NCBI GenBank assembly: GCA_018715525.1
Contig: DVLL01000014.1
Coordinates: 1-46,787 of the forward strand
Length of the DNA: 46,787 nucleotides
Source of the DNA: Candidatus Faeciplasma pullistercoris
GTDB taxonomy: Bacteria; Bacillota; Clostridia; Oscillospirales; Ruminococcaceae
Direction: 5' to 3'
Shown here: piece by piece, positions 1 to 6,918 of the stretch
Layout: each line of letters opens with the position of its first letter
How positions within the stretch are numbered: the stretch's first letter is position 1
Translations under genes and position numbers: made by a program
The notes under the pieces: model-generated
The model's database searches: none
What the model saw: the letters and a program-made list of their open reading frames with translations, nothing else
Told to the model about the DNA's origin: nothing

Positions 1-428
1 GACCATTTTTCTTCGCCCATGCGGAAACGGAGCATAGCATCCCGGATAAACGGGAAAATGTAGGTAGCATACTCTGCACCCTTGGCGGGATCGTAGTCCA
101 TCAGCTTTTGGAGCATTTGCTCCCGGCAGGACAGCTTTATATCTATAAATCGCTCTGTGCCGTACAGATCGCCGCCATCCACACCAAGAAAATCTTTGAT
201 GCGCTTATTAAGCTGCGGTTCATAATTGTGGAGGAAGAACGAAAAATATTTCAAGTCCTTTTCGTGTAGAGCAGACAGGATATATTCATTCAGACTGTCC
301 ACCGCTGGCGGCTCCGGTTCCAACTGGAAGATGCGCTCTGCCACATAGGGGATGATGCCGCTAACAGACGGATTGACAGGGTGTTTCAGTATGTATCCGG
401 TCATATTCCATGTAAAATCATTCAGCAT
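1..428 (-). CDS. sigma-70-like protein of a mobile element (3' end outside window)
   Basis: Partial gene read leftward from an ATG at 428; the first 142 codons are in the window. GGGAGG lies 6 nt before the ATG. The visible part is an acidic helical leader followed near residues 105-140 by a stretch (DYDPAKGAEYATYIFPFIRD, then AMLRFRMGEE) that resembles sigma-70 region 2 in pattern. The domain that would confirm a sigma factor (region 4) lies outside the window. It starts 36 nt after the stop of the upstream nuclease-like gene, so it is probably the third gene of the leftward operon that starts at 2520. Sigma-like genes of this kind occur in conjugative and mobilizable elements of Clostridia; the exact role here is inferred, and another helical DNA-binding protein is possible. 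Confidence 0.5.
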   Translation of the reverse strand, partial: MLNDFTWNMTGYILKHPVNPSVSGIIPYVAERIFQLEPEPPAVDSLNEYILSALHEKDLKYFSFFLHNYEPQLNKRIKDFLGVDGGDLYGTERFIDIKLSCREQMLQKLMDYDPAKGAEYATYIFPFIRDAMLRFRMGEEKW

Positions 429-464
429 AGCGCACCTCCCTTCAAGTGAATCAGATGGTAACCA

Positions 465-1394
465 TTAACTAATCTTAAAAGCGATGAAATACACAGGGAA
501 ATCAAATCCATCTCGTGTAAGAATCAGGGTCGCAACCCGAGCAGCCGCATTTGGATAAGGTAGCACATTGAATGGACGCTTTATCTGGAGTGGAAAATCG
601 TACTGCCGCACATGATCGGAATATCTCTTCCAGAAGGATTCAAAATCCGCAGAGTTTACATATGCAACAAGGAAAGTAGCTGTCCCGAGTGCATTATAAT
701 TGACAATGGCTTTGTCAATATGAGCGTCAATGTACACTGTTGATACACTGTCCAGCTTCAAACCTTCAAATATAGCAATTTCCCGCCCAGCTTTGGTCAA
801 GAGTATATCAACCTCTGCTGCATCCATTCCGCTTGCTGATATGCCATGCCTTGTCTGGTCTTTTACTTCGTTATATCCCTTAAAAGAAAGCATATCTCTA
901 AAGTAGTCGTTTATGCTGTTCTCAGAACTTGATGCGGTGAACGAAGCGTTCAAGCAAACGCGTTCGCCCACCTGTATCAAATCATCGAGTACACTCTGAG
1001 CTGCTGCCATATCAGCATTTAATCGTTCCTCGTTTGATGGCGGAATCATTGTGGATTCGGCTGTACTGTCAGAAGCAAAATAGTAGACCTTTCGAACGAG
1101 AAGTCCCGATTCGCTTGCCTTGAGCGCCTTCCCTATCGCATCTTGCAGTACGGAATCGAAAGACTGTAGTAATGCTATGTCAGATTCTGCACCTTCAAAT
1201 GTGAAATCCAGAGCATTTTTATTCCAGTTATCACCTTTCATCCCTGCATAATAAGCCAGACCAAGATCTTCATACTCATATTCGCACCGTTGAAAGGCTT
1301 GGGCTACATGAGCTTTTCCGAATTGCTGAAGAAATTGAACAACACGTTTATTAAAATTTGCAGGTACACTGTATGTAAAATCAAATTCTCCCAT
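465..1394 (-). CDS. putative PD-(D/E)XK-type protein of the mobile element
   Basis: A 309-residue cytoplasmic protein with no signal peptide or membrane segment. Residues about 160-215 hold a nuclease-like core: helix INDYFRDML, then GISASGMDAAEVDILL with Asp196, then a buried beta strand ending IAIFEGLKL with Glu210 and Lys213. This resembles the E-A/G-L-K variant of the PD-(D/E)XK fold. The following stretch of about 50 residues (AHIDKAIVNYN, then FLVAYV) looks like the alpha/beta remainder of that fold. The start is fixed by GGGGGA upstream and by the 1-nt gap after the DUF6076 stop, so the two are translationally linked. Function is unknown; a DNA or RNA nuclease acting in defence or element maintenance is inferred from motif shape only. 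I do not recognise a named family. Confidence 0.5.
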   Translation of the reverse strand: MGEFDFTYSVPANFNKRVVQFLQQFGKAHVAQAFQRCEYEYEDLGLAYYAGMKGDNWNKNALDFTFEGAESDIALLQSFDSVLQDAIGKALKASESGLLVRKVYYFASDSTAESTMIPPSNEERLNADMAAAQSVLDDLIQVGERVCLNASFTASSSENSINDYFRDMLSFKGYNEVKDQTRHGISASGMDAAEVDILLTKAGREIAIFEGLKLDSVSTVYIDAHIDKAIVNYNALGTATFLVAYVNSADFESFWKRYSDHVRQYDFPLQIKRPFNVLPYPNAAARVATLILTRDGFDFPVYFIAFKIS

Positions 1395-1395
1395 C

Positions 1396-2520
1396 TCACA
1401 TTCCCCCGATATAAGTCTGTTTTGTGGTCTTGGCTTCTTTCTTCAAAGCAGCCTGCTCCATCTCTTTTTCATAATCACCCTTGGCATAGGCAACATTGCT
1501 GAGTGCCCGGAGCATCTTATCTTTTGCCAGTTTCTTCATAACCTCTGCAAGATCAGCGTCCAGAGTACCACGCTTCACATAGCGGTTTATGGTATTTAGC
1601 CGCTTCTCGTAAATCTGTTTCAGTGGATGATCGTCCGCAAGCTCCCGTTGTTCTCGCCCTTTCAGATTGCCGATCTGCCGACAGGTGCGGTGCAGCTTAT
1701 CTCCCGGCGCATAGCCGCCGCAGTATTTGGTGTGTCTTGCGTTGGTAGTCAAAAACCATTTGCCGCAGATCCGGCACTTCTTTGGGGCATGACCGACACA
1801 CAAGCCCTCAAAGAAATCAGACCGGAACATTCCCACGAACGATACATAGTGCATCCGTTTGACGAGCTTTGCCACATCCTCGCCGGGACGGATGGTAGCC
1901 ACATACTGAACAGAGTTGTTCGCAACAGACATCCAAGCATTGCCCTCCATGATAGAGAACTCCGGTGGGAAATAACTGCCAAACATCTTTGCAAAGCCCT
2001 CTGCGGTGCGGTCAGCTTCGTTGCCGTCTGATTTTTCCGCAAAATCAAGCATTGCTTGTTGGTATTCCCCAAGGGAGTATGCCAGATGCCCGAATACAGC
2101 GGTATAGCGTTGGAGCATCATCGCATCCGCATATTTTGGAACTTCTTCAAGCTGCAAGGAGTTGGCTGCGGCTTTTATAGCAAACTCCACATATTTCAGC
2201 ACATTGTCGGCAGTAAAGACTTTTTCAATCCGTTTTCTGTGTTTTGGAATGTCCATGTAGGAAAAAGGAGAAGTTTTGCTGAGAATATCCAGCATTTCCA
2301 GAGCAGCGTCCCTTGCCATAGGAAAGAGCGCAGAAGCATCCTGTCCTGCGTTCAGCATACCAAGCAGCAGATTGATTTTCTGGCATTGCTCGTTCATCTG
2401 GGCAAGAGTATCTGCCGTAACATTCAGCGCATCACAGGCAAGAGTGCCGACAGGAAATGTTTTGCCCTCATATATGACCGTATCCTGCCAAAAATCCAAT
2501 GTCATCAGTTCTTGATTCAT
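1396..2520 (-). CDS. DUF6076 zinc-finger protein
   Basis: A 374-residue protein starting MNQELMTLDF. An AGGAGG 6 nt upstream decides this ATG over the in-frame ATG at 2568. The N-terminal two thirds is helical and has no motif I can name. Residues about 248-285 form a probable zinc-binding knot: C-R-I-C-G-K-W-F, then H-T-K-Y-C, then H-R-T-C-R. A basic helical tail follows. This layout matches DUF6076 proteins of Clostridia mobile elements, often annotated only as hypothetical. It heads a leftward operon with the nuclease-like gene (1-nt gap) and the sigma-like gene, divergent from the primase genes at 2742. A nucleic-acid-binding role is likely from the Cys/His pattern but not shown. Confidence 0.7.
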   Translation of the reverse strand: MNQELMTLDFWQDTVIYEGKTFPVGTLACDALNVTADTLAQMNEQCQKINLLLGMLNAGQDASALFPMARDAALEMLDILSKTSPFSYMDIPKHRKRIEKVFTADNVLKYVEFAIKAAANSLQLEEVPKYADAMMLQRYTAVFGHLAYSLGEYQQAMLDFAEKSDGNEADRTAEGFAKMFGSYFPPEFSIMEGNAWMSVANNSVQYVATIRPGEDVAKLVKRMHYVSFVGMFRSDFFEGLCVGHAPKKCRICGKWFLTTNARHTKYCGGYAPGDKLHRTCRQIGNLKGREQRELADDHPLKQIYEKRLNTINRYVKRGTLDADLAEVMKKLAKDKMLRALSNVAYAKGDYEKEMEQAALKKEAKTTKQTYIGGM

Positions 2521-2676
2521 ACTCGCCCTCCTGTCCTGTTTTTTCATTTCTTTCATTATACCATGCAAATATGAAGAAATCTACATCCCGCGGAAAGTTG
2601 TCCTGTTTTTTGAAATGGGGTTGTCCTCCGATTAGCCTGTTTTTTGAAAAATCCGGCATAACCATAGTAGAAAGAG

Positions 2677-2708
2677 CGAAACACCTGCCAATCACGGCGG
2701 GTGTTTCG
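2677..2708. promoter_or_regulatory. 13-bp hairpin before the primase gene
   Basis: The perfect arms CGAAACACC (2677-2685) and GGTGTTTCG (2700-2708) continue inward through four more pairs (one G-U) around a 6-nt loop. No T-run follows on the plus strand, so it is not a canonical terminator there. It lies in the divergent region between the DUF6076 start (2520) and the primase ATG (2742), where a leader-RNA structure or protein site is plausible. Confidence 0.5.
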
Positions 2709-2741
2709 TGCTTTCTGAATACTATGAACGGAGGTTTTTCT

Positions 2742-3353
2742 ATGACAATCTATGAAACCATCAAGGCGGCAATCAGCGTAAAGCAAGCCGCCGAACACTA
2801 CGGGCTGAAAGTCAATCGCAACGGCATGGCTTGCTGCCCGTTCCACAACGACAGGCATCCCAGCATGAAGCTGAACGAGGAATATTTCTTCTGCTTTGGC
2901 TGCGGAGCCAAGTGGGACGTGATCGACTTCGTGGCAAGGTTGTTCGATCTGAGCAGCCATGAAGCAGCACAAAAGCTGGCTTCGGATTTTGGGCTTGACC
3001 CGAAACCGCCCACTGCCGCAGCTATGGTCAAGCCCAAACGTCCCTATATCCGTCAGTTCCGGGAGGACGAAATGCTGTGCTTCCGGGTGCTGATGGATTA
3101 TCTGCATCTGCTGGAAGATTGGAAAGTGCGATATGCACCGAAAACACCGGACGATGCCCTGGATGACCGTTTTGTGGAAGCCTGCCAGATGCTTGATTAT
3201 ATCGAATATCTGGCAGACGTTTTGACAGTGGGCGATCTGGAAGAACGGGTTGCCGTGGTGGACGAGCTGATGAAGGAGGGCAAGATTGCTTTCCTTCGAG
3301 ATTATGTGGCACGGAAACGAAAGGAAGGGTTGTCCCATGGGGAAGAAAGGTAA
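2742..3353 (+). CDS. CHC2 zinc-finger DNA primase-like protein
   Basis: A 203-residue protein starting MTIYETIK, with GGAGG 7 nt before the ATG. Residues 25-52 are a CHC2-type primase zinc finger: CPFHNDRHPSM, then FFCFGCGAKWDVIDFV. This is the domain with which DnaG-type primases contact template DNA. No TOPRIM catalytic domain follows; instead there is a helical region of about 120 residues. The next gene, a D5/P4-type protein, overlaps the end by 17 nt. Split primases of this kind serve replication of plasmids, phages and mobilizable elements, so the pair probably acts together. The fold assignment is firm; the catalytic partner is inferred. Confidence 0.88.
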   Translation: MTIYETIKAAISVKQAAEHYGLKVNRNGMACCPFHNDRHPSMKLNEEYFFCFGCGAKWDVIDFVARLFDLSSHEAAQKLASDFGLDPKPPTAAAMVKPKRPYIRQFREDEMLCFRVLMDYLHLLEDWKVRYAPKTPDDALDDRFVEACQMLDYIEYLADVLTVGDLEERVAVVDELMKEGKIAFLRDYVARKRKEGLSHGEER

Positions 3354-4728
3354 AACACCGGATATGAATCTGCCTGTCTGGTTTGATGGACAGAACATCA
3401 ACGAGGCTCTGTTTTGTGAAGAATTTCTGCAGGAGCGCAGAATCATCTTCGCTAACGGAGCTTTTTTCACGCCTGATGGTCGAGTGACTGACGATCTCCC
3501 TCTGCGTGGAGAGATTTACGACAAGCTGAAATTCTGTGCCGTGAACAACATCCCCCGGAAGATCACCAACATTCTGGAGGTACTGAAACTTGAAGCCCAT
3601 GTGCCTGACTTCCCGCCGGAACAGGATCGCATCCATGTTGCCAACGGTACGCTGCTGTTGAATGGCACCTTCACCGAGGGTAGACCGGCTATCGTGCGAA
3701 GTCGTCTGCCTGTTGCGTACAATCCCGATGCTCACACACCTGTAATCTGGCTAAACTTTCTGGATGGGCTGCTCCATGCGGAGGATATCCCCACCTTGCA
3801 AGAGTTCATCGGCTACTGCCTGATTCCATCCAACAAGGGACAGCGTATGATGGTCATTAAGGGGAACGGCGGCGAGGGTAAATCCCAAATCGGTGCGGTG
3901 CTTTCGGCTATCTTTGGCACGAATATGAAAGACGGCAGCATCGGCAAGATTTCTGAAAACCGCTTCGCCCGTGCCGATCTGGAACACATCCTGCTGTGCG
4001 TGGATGATGATATGCGAATGGAAGCCCTGCGCCAGACCAACTATGTAAAATCCATCGTGACAGCACAGGGCAAGATGGATTTGGAACGTAAAGGCAAGCA
4101 GAGTTATCAGGGTTGGATGTTTGCCCGGCTGCTGGCATTCAGTAACGGTGATCTGCAAGCCCTGTATGACCGCAGTGACGGATTTTATCGCAGACAGCTT
4201 GTGTTAACCACCAAGGAAAAGCCTGCTGACAGAGCAGACGATCCTGACCTTGCAGAAAAGATGAAAGCCGAAGCCGAGGGCGTTTTTCTCTGGGCTTTTG
4301 AAGGTTTACAGCGGCTCGTTGCCAACAACTTTAAGTTTACAGAGAGTGACCGTATCCGTGAAAACCGGGAAGCGGTCAAGCGTGACAACAACAATATCTT
4401 TGATTTCATGGAATCAGAGGGATACATCCGGCGTAAAGCGGATGCGTCCATCAGCTCCAAGGATTTCTATGAAATCTACCGAATGTGGTGCGAGGAAAAC
4501 TCCCTTGCACCGCTGAAAGCCCGCAGCTTCAGCGACGCTATGATTGCCAATGCCGGGAGATTCAATCTGGAGCATTGCAACAACATCACCAACTCTGCCG
4601 GACGGCGGGTGTGGGGCTTTATGGGTGTGGAAGCAGTGGCAAGACCTCATATAAATGGGTTTTACGGAGATTCGCCGTGTACGTACGTACAGGATGACAT
4701 TCCGGAGGAATGGCGACAGGTCGAGTAA
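3337..4728 (+). CDS. phage/plasmid primase-helicase, D5/P4 family
   Basis: A 463-residue protein. The ATG at 3337 lies inside the end of the preceding gene, giving translational coupling. Residues 60-140 form the D5 N-terminal-type region. A helicase superfamily 3-like ATPase follows, with Walker A GNGGEGKSQ (176-184) and Walker B HILLCVDDDM (217-226). The C-terminal 90 residues resemble the winged-helix end of P4/D5 primases (KDFYEIYRMWCEENSLAPL, then GRRVWGF). It should unwind and load at the element's origin, using the CHC2 protein for priming. Length and motif spacing match clostridial mobile-element homologues usually called 'virulence-associated E' or 'phage/plasmid primase'. Confidence 0.88.
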   Translation: MGKKGKTPDMNLPVWFDGQNINEALFCEEFLQERRIIFANGAFFTPDGRVTDDLPLRGEIYDKLKFCAVNNIPRKITNILEVLKLEAHVPDFPPEQDRIHVANGTLLLNGTFTEGRPAIVRSRLPVAYNPDAHTPVIWLNFLDGLLHAEDIPTLQEFIGYCLIPSNKGQRMMVIKGNGGEGKSQIGAVLSAIFGTNMKDGSIGKISENRFARADLEHILLCVDDDMRMEALRQTNYVKSIVTAQGKMDLERKGKQSYQGWMFARLLAFSNGDLQALYDRSDGFYRRQLVLTTKEKPADRADDPDLAEKMKAEAEGVFLWAFEGLQRLVANNFKFTESDRIRENREAVKRDNNNIFDFMESEGYIRRKADASISSKDFYEIYRMWCEENSLAPLKARSFSDAMIANAGRFNLEHCNNITNSAGRRVWGFMGVEAVARPHINGFYGDSPCTYVQDDIPEEWRQVE

Positions 4729-4761
4729 AACCGATTGCTGGTACGTATGTACACAGCAAAA

Positions 4762-4958
4762 GAGCGTGAAACGCTCGTTATCGAAACAGCACATTCCCTC
4801 TCGTCTGGGCTGTTTCGATGTCCACGGACTTTTGAAAAAGTGTCTGTGGACACCGGCTGCATGAGGAAGTTGGCACAGAACAGCTTCATGCAGACGGGCT
4901 GACCATGGGAAAAGGCGCAGACATTTTGCCTTGGTCAGCAGAGGTCACCGCAGTGACC
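4762..4958. repeat. chain of six hairpins upstream of the oriT core
   Basis: Six consecutive inverted repeats fill the 380-nt gap between the helicase and relaxase genes: 4762-4766/4772-4776 (5 bp), 4781-4790/4809-4818 (10 bp, TCGAAACAGC), 4820-4829/4842-4851 (9 of 10), 4857-4864/4886-4893 (8 bp, CTGCATGA), 4898-4905/4932-4939 (8 bp, GCTGACCA) and 4943-4948/4953-4958 (6 bp). No ORF is convincing here. Dense secondary structure just upstream of a relaxase gene is what transfer origins and lagging-strand-type origins look like, so this is probably the accessory half of oriT. Confidence 0.65.
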
Positions 4959-5017
4959 GCATTCCCCCTCGGGAGAGCCCTCGGAGAGCCCACGGCACTT
5001 TGCAGCCAGCATGGATG

Positions 5018-5045
5018 AAAGTGTAATAGTGGGTTATTACACTTT
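5018..5045 (+). other. oriT: oriT core, MOBV (pMV158-like) type
   Basis: The arms AAAGTGTAATA (5018-5028) and TATTACACTTT (5035-5045) are perfect 11-bp complements around the loop GTGGGT. The shape and the TAGTG-G/T-GTTA loop closely resemble the pMV158 MobM nick-site hairpin (AAAGTATAGTG then TGTTATACTTT). The site lies 63 nt before the start of the MOBV relaxase gene, the usual place. By analogy the nick would fall in the loop G stretch. Similarity to pMV158 is from memory of that site. Confidence 0.75.
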
Positions 5046-5108
5046 GAAAAAGTGCCTCTCCGTAAGCTCCCCGCTGTCTGCAAATCCCAAAGAAAGGACA
5101 AAAATTCT

Positions 5109-6398
5109 ATGGCAAGAAATGATGGAATAGACCGTACCGTAGCCAGAAATCAGGACTTGGAAACCCCGGCAGATGTGGCTAAGGTACAGGAACACAATGA
5201 GCGTGAAAAGGAAAGCTACAGCAATCAGGACATCGTGCCGGAACGCACTTCTCTGAACGTCCATTTCAAAGCACCCAGGGGCGATTATGTAAAAATGTTT
5301 GAGCAGATGGAACAGGACGGCGTGATCTCCACCAGAGGTCTGAAACCCGATGCCGTCAAATACGGCGAGTTGATCTTCGATGTGAACTCCGCTTACTTCT
5401 ACAACCACGGCGGCTATGAATTTGCAAAGCAGTTTTATGCCGATGCCTATAAAGCTGCCGTGGAGATCGTGGGCGGTGAGCAGTATATCCTCTCCGCTGT
5501 GATGCATGCCGATGAGCGCAACCGGGCAATGTCCGAAGCTCTGGGCGAGGATGTGTACCACTATCACCTTCATGTAGTCTATATCCCGGTGGTGGAAAAG
5601 CAAATCCTGTGGTCGAAGCGATGCAAGGATGAAACCCTCCGTGGAACTGTCAAGGAGGTCATCACACAGGTCAGCCGCAGCAAGAAATGGGACTCAAAGC
5701 CGGTACTTGACGAGAACGGCAATCCGATGCTGAACGCAAAAGGGAAAAAGATTTTGAAGTCGTCCTACAGTGTGTTGCAGGATGACTTTTTTCAGTTCAT
5801 GCGAGCTGCCGGATATACCGATGTGGAGCGTGGAGAGCGTGGCAGCACCGAGGAACATCTGACGGTGACACAGTTCAAGGTACAGGCTGAACAGCAGCGT
5901 CTGGAAACTGTGACCGGACAGGTGGCACAGGCCGAGCAGAGTTTGGAGGATACCAAGGTTGCCACAGCAAAGCAGAAAAAGAAACTGGAAGCTCTGCAAA
6001 AGGAAACCAAGGCAGCAAAGACTATTGCGCTGACGGTGCAGGACATTGAAGCAATGGGTAAGAAAAATGCCCTCACCGGAAATGTCTCTCTGACACAGGA
6101 TCAGTGCGAGACCCTGAAACGCTATGCAGTCAACGGCATTATTGCCAACGCCGACAACAAGCGCTTGAAGGAAAAATTGGCTTCCGCTGAAAAGACGGCT
6201 TCCATCTGGAAGCAACGGTACGATGCGCTGAACGAAAAATATATGGAACTCAAACAGAAAGCCCAACCCTATCTGGATGCGTTGGAGATTGCATCGGAAA
6301 GGGTCAGGGCTTTTATTTCTGCCGTCCTCGCCAGAGGAAAGGAAACAAGGGAACTTAAAACACCTGCCCGCAAGCGTGGACAGGATATGGAAATTTGA
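5109..6398 (+). CDS. mobV: MOBV-family relaxase (Pre/Mob type)
   Basis: A 429-residue protein beginning MARNDGID, with AAAGGA upstream. Motif I is EHNEREKESYSNQDI (28-42), the HNxR...YxN signature of MOBV relaxases. Motif III is HADER (133-137) followed by the HUH-type metal-binding histidines in YHYHLHV (His151, 153, 155). The two halves of motif III are separated by about 13 extra residues compared with the usual compact HxDExxPHxH. From about residue 265 to the end there are long heptad-like coiled coils rich in Q, E, K and A. The enzyme would nick at the hairpin just upstream and pilot the strand; a conjugative system for transfer must come from elsewhere. Confidence 0.88.
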   Translation: MARNDGIDRTVARNQDLETPADVAKVQEHNEREKESYSNQDIVPERTSLNVHFKAPRGDYVKMFEQMEQDGVISTRGLKPDAVKYGELIFDVNSAYFYNHGGYEFAKQFYADAYKAAVEIVGGEQYILSAVMHADERNRAMSEALGEDVYHYHLHVVYIPVVEKQILWSKRCKDETLRGTVKEVITQVSRSKKWDSKPVLDENGNPMLNAKGKKILKSSYSVLQDDFFQFMRAAGYTDVERGERGSTEEHLTVTQFKVQAEQQRLETVTGQVAQAEQSLEDTKVATAKQKKKLEALQKETKAAKTIALTVQDIEAMGKKNALTGNVSLTQDQCETLKRYAVNGIIANADNKRLKEKLASAEKTASIWKQRYDALNEKYMELKQKAQPYLDALEIASERVRAFISAVLARGKETRELKTPARKRGQDMEI

Positions 6399-6416
6399 TG
6401 GAGGGATTGCCTATTG

Positions 6417-6599
6417 ATGAAATACTATGAGGAAGCAAAATATAATGCGGCATTTGACCGCTGTGTGGATGTTATGAGCCAGATGCTCCAAAAATATGGA
6501 CATCAGGTTTTGGATAAATTGGAGCAGGATGAACCGCAGAAAGTGGAGCATTCCGAGGAAAGTAATCAAGCGCAGCCTTTGACGGACAAGGCTGCGTAA
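6417..6599 (+). CDS. small mobile-element protein
   Basis: A 60-residue acidic protein, MKYYEEAKYNAAFDRCVDVM then a charged tail. It begins 18 nt after the relaxase stop. GGAGGG at 6400-6405 is 11 nt from this ATG and 8 nt from a TTG at 6414, so the start may be the TTG and add one residue. No domain is recognisable. Position between relaxase and regulator suggests an accessory mobilization protein, but that is context only. Confidence 0.6.
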   Translation: MKYYEEAKYNAAFDRCVDVMSQMLQKYGHQVLDKLEQDEPQKVEHSEESNQAQPLTDKAA

Positions 6600-6611
6600 A
6601 AATTTACAATT

Positions 6612-6662
6612 TACACGTTGCGTATTCGATGTAGCTGTGCTATAATGATTACGCAACGTGTA
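6612..6662 (+). promoter_or_regulatory. promoter enclosed by 13-bp inverted arms (regulator leader)
   Basis: TTGCGT (6618-6623), a 17-nt spacer and TATAAT (6641-6646) form a near-consensus promoter for the helix-turn-helix gene at 6688. The arms TACACGTTGCGTA (6612-6624) and TACGCAACGTGTA (6650-6662) are perfect complements; the left one covers the -35 and the right one covers the expected start point. A T-rich run (6663-6674) follows, so the same structure could also terminate transcription arriving from the relaxase operon. The arms may be paired operators for the downstream regulator. Confidence 0.7.
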
Positions 6663-6687
6663 TTTTTGTTTTTAGGGAGATAGGAAG

Positions 6688-6918
6688 ATGGATTGTAAAA
6701 ACAGAATTATAAAGTTGCGGGAAAGCACAGGATTAAACCGGAAGGACTTTTGCAAGCTCGTCAATATCCCGTACCGGACAATGACCGAGTGGGAACTGGA
6801 CAACCGCCATGCACCGGATTATGTGCTGAGACTTTTGGAGTATTATATCCGCAACGAGGGATTGATGGTAAAAGAAATGAGCGAGGGAGGTGACGATTCT
6901 GAAAAAGAAGCAACTTAA
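6688..6918 (+). CDS. helix-turn-helix transcriptional regulator
   Basis: A 76-residue protein. Residues about 6-40 (IIKLRESTGLNRKDFCKLVN, then IPYRTMTEWE) form a Cro/CI-type helix-turn-helix, with the recognition helix near IPYRTMTEWELD. AGGAAG precedes the ATG closely. Its last 29 nt overlap the start of the recombinase frame, so the two are translationally coupled. Small regulators directly before serine recombinases usually control excision. The mirrored operator-like arms around its own promoter point to autoregulation, which is inferred. Confidence 0.8.
   Translation: MDCKNRIIKLRESTGLNRKDFCKLVNIPYRTMTEWELDNRHAPDYVLRLLEYYIRNEGLMVKEMSEGGDDSEKEAT

Noticed and set aside
2056-2574. A 172-codon open frame on the plus strand opposite DUF6076
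   Set aside because: It lies antisense to a well-supported gene, has no ribosome site and no recognisable domain.
4762-5045. A short CRISPR array
   Set aside because: The stems differ in sequence and length; there are no repeated units with uniform spacers, and no cas gene.
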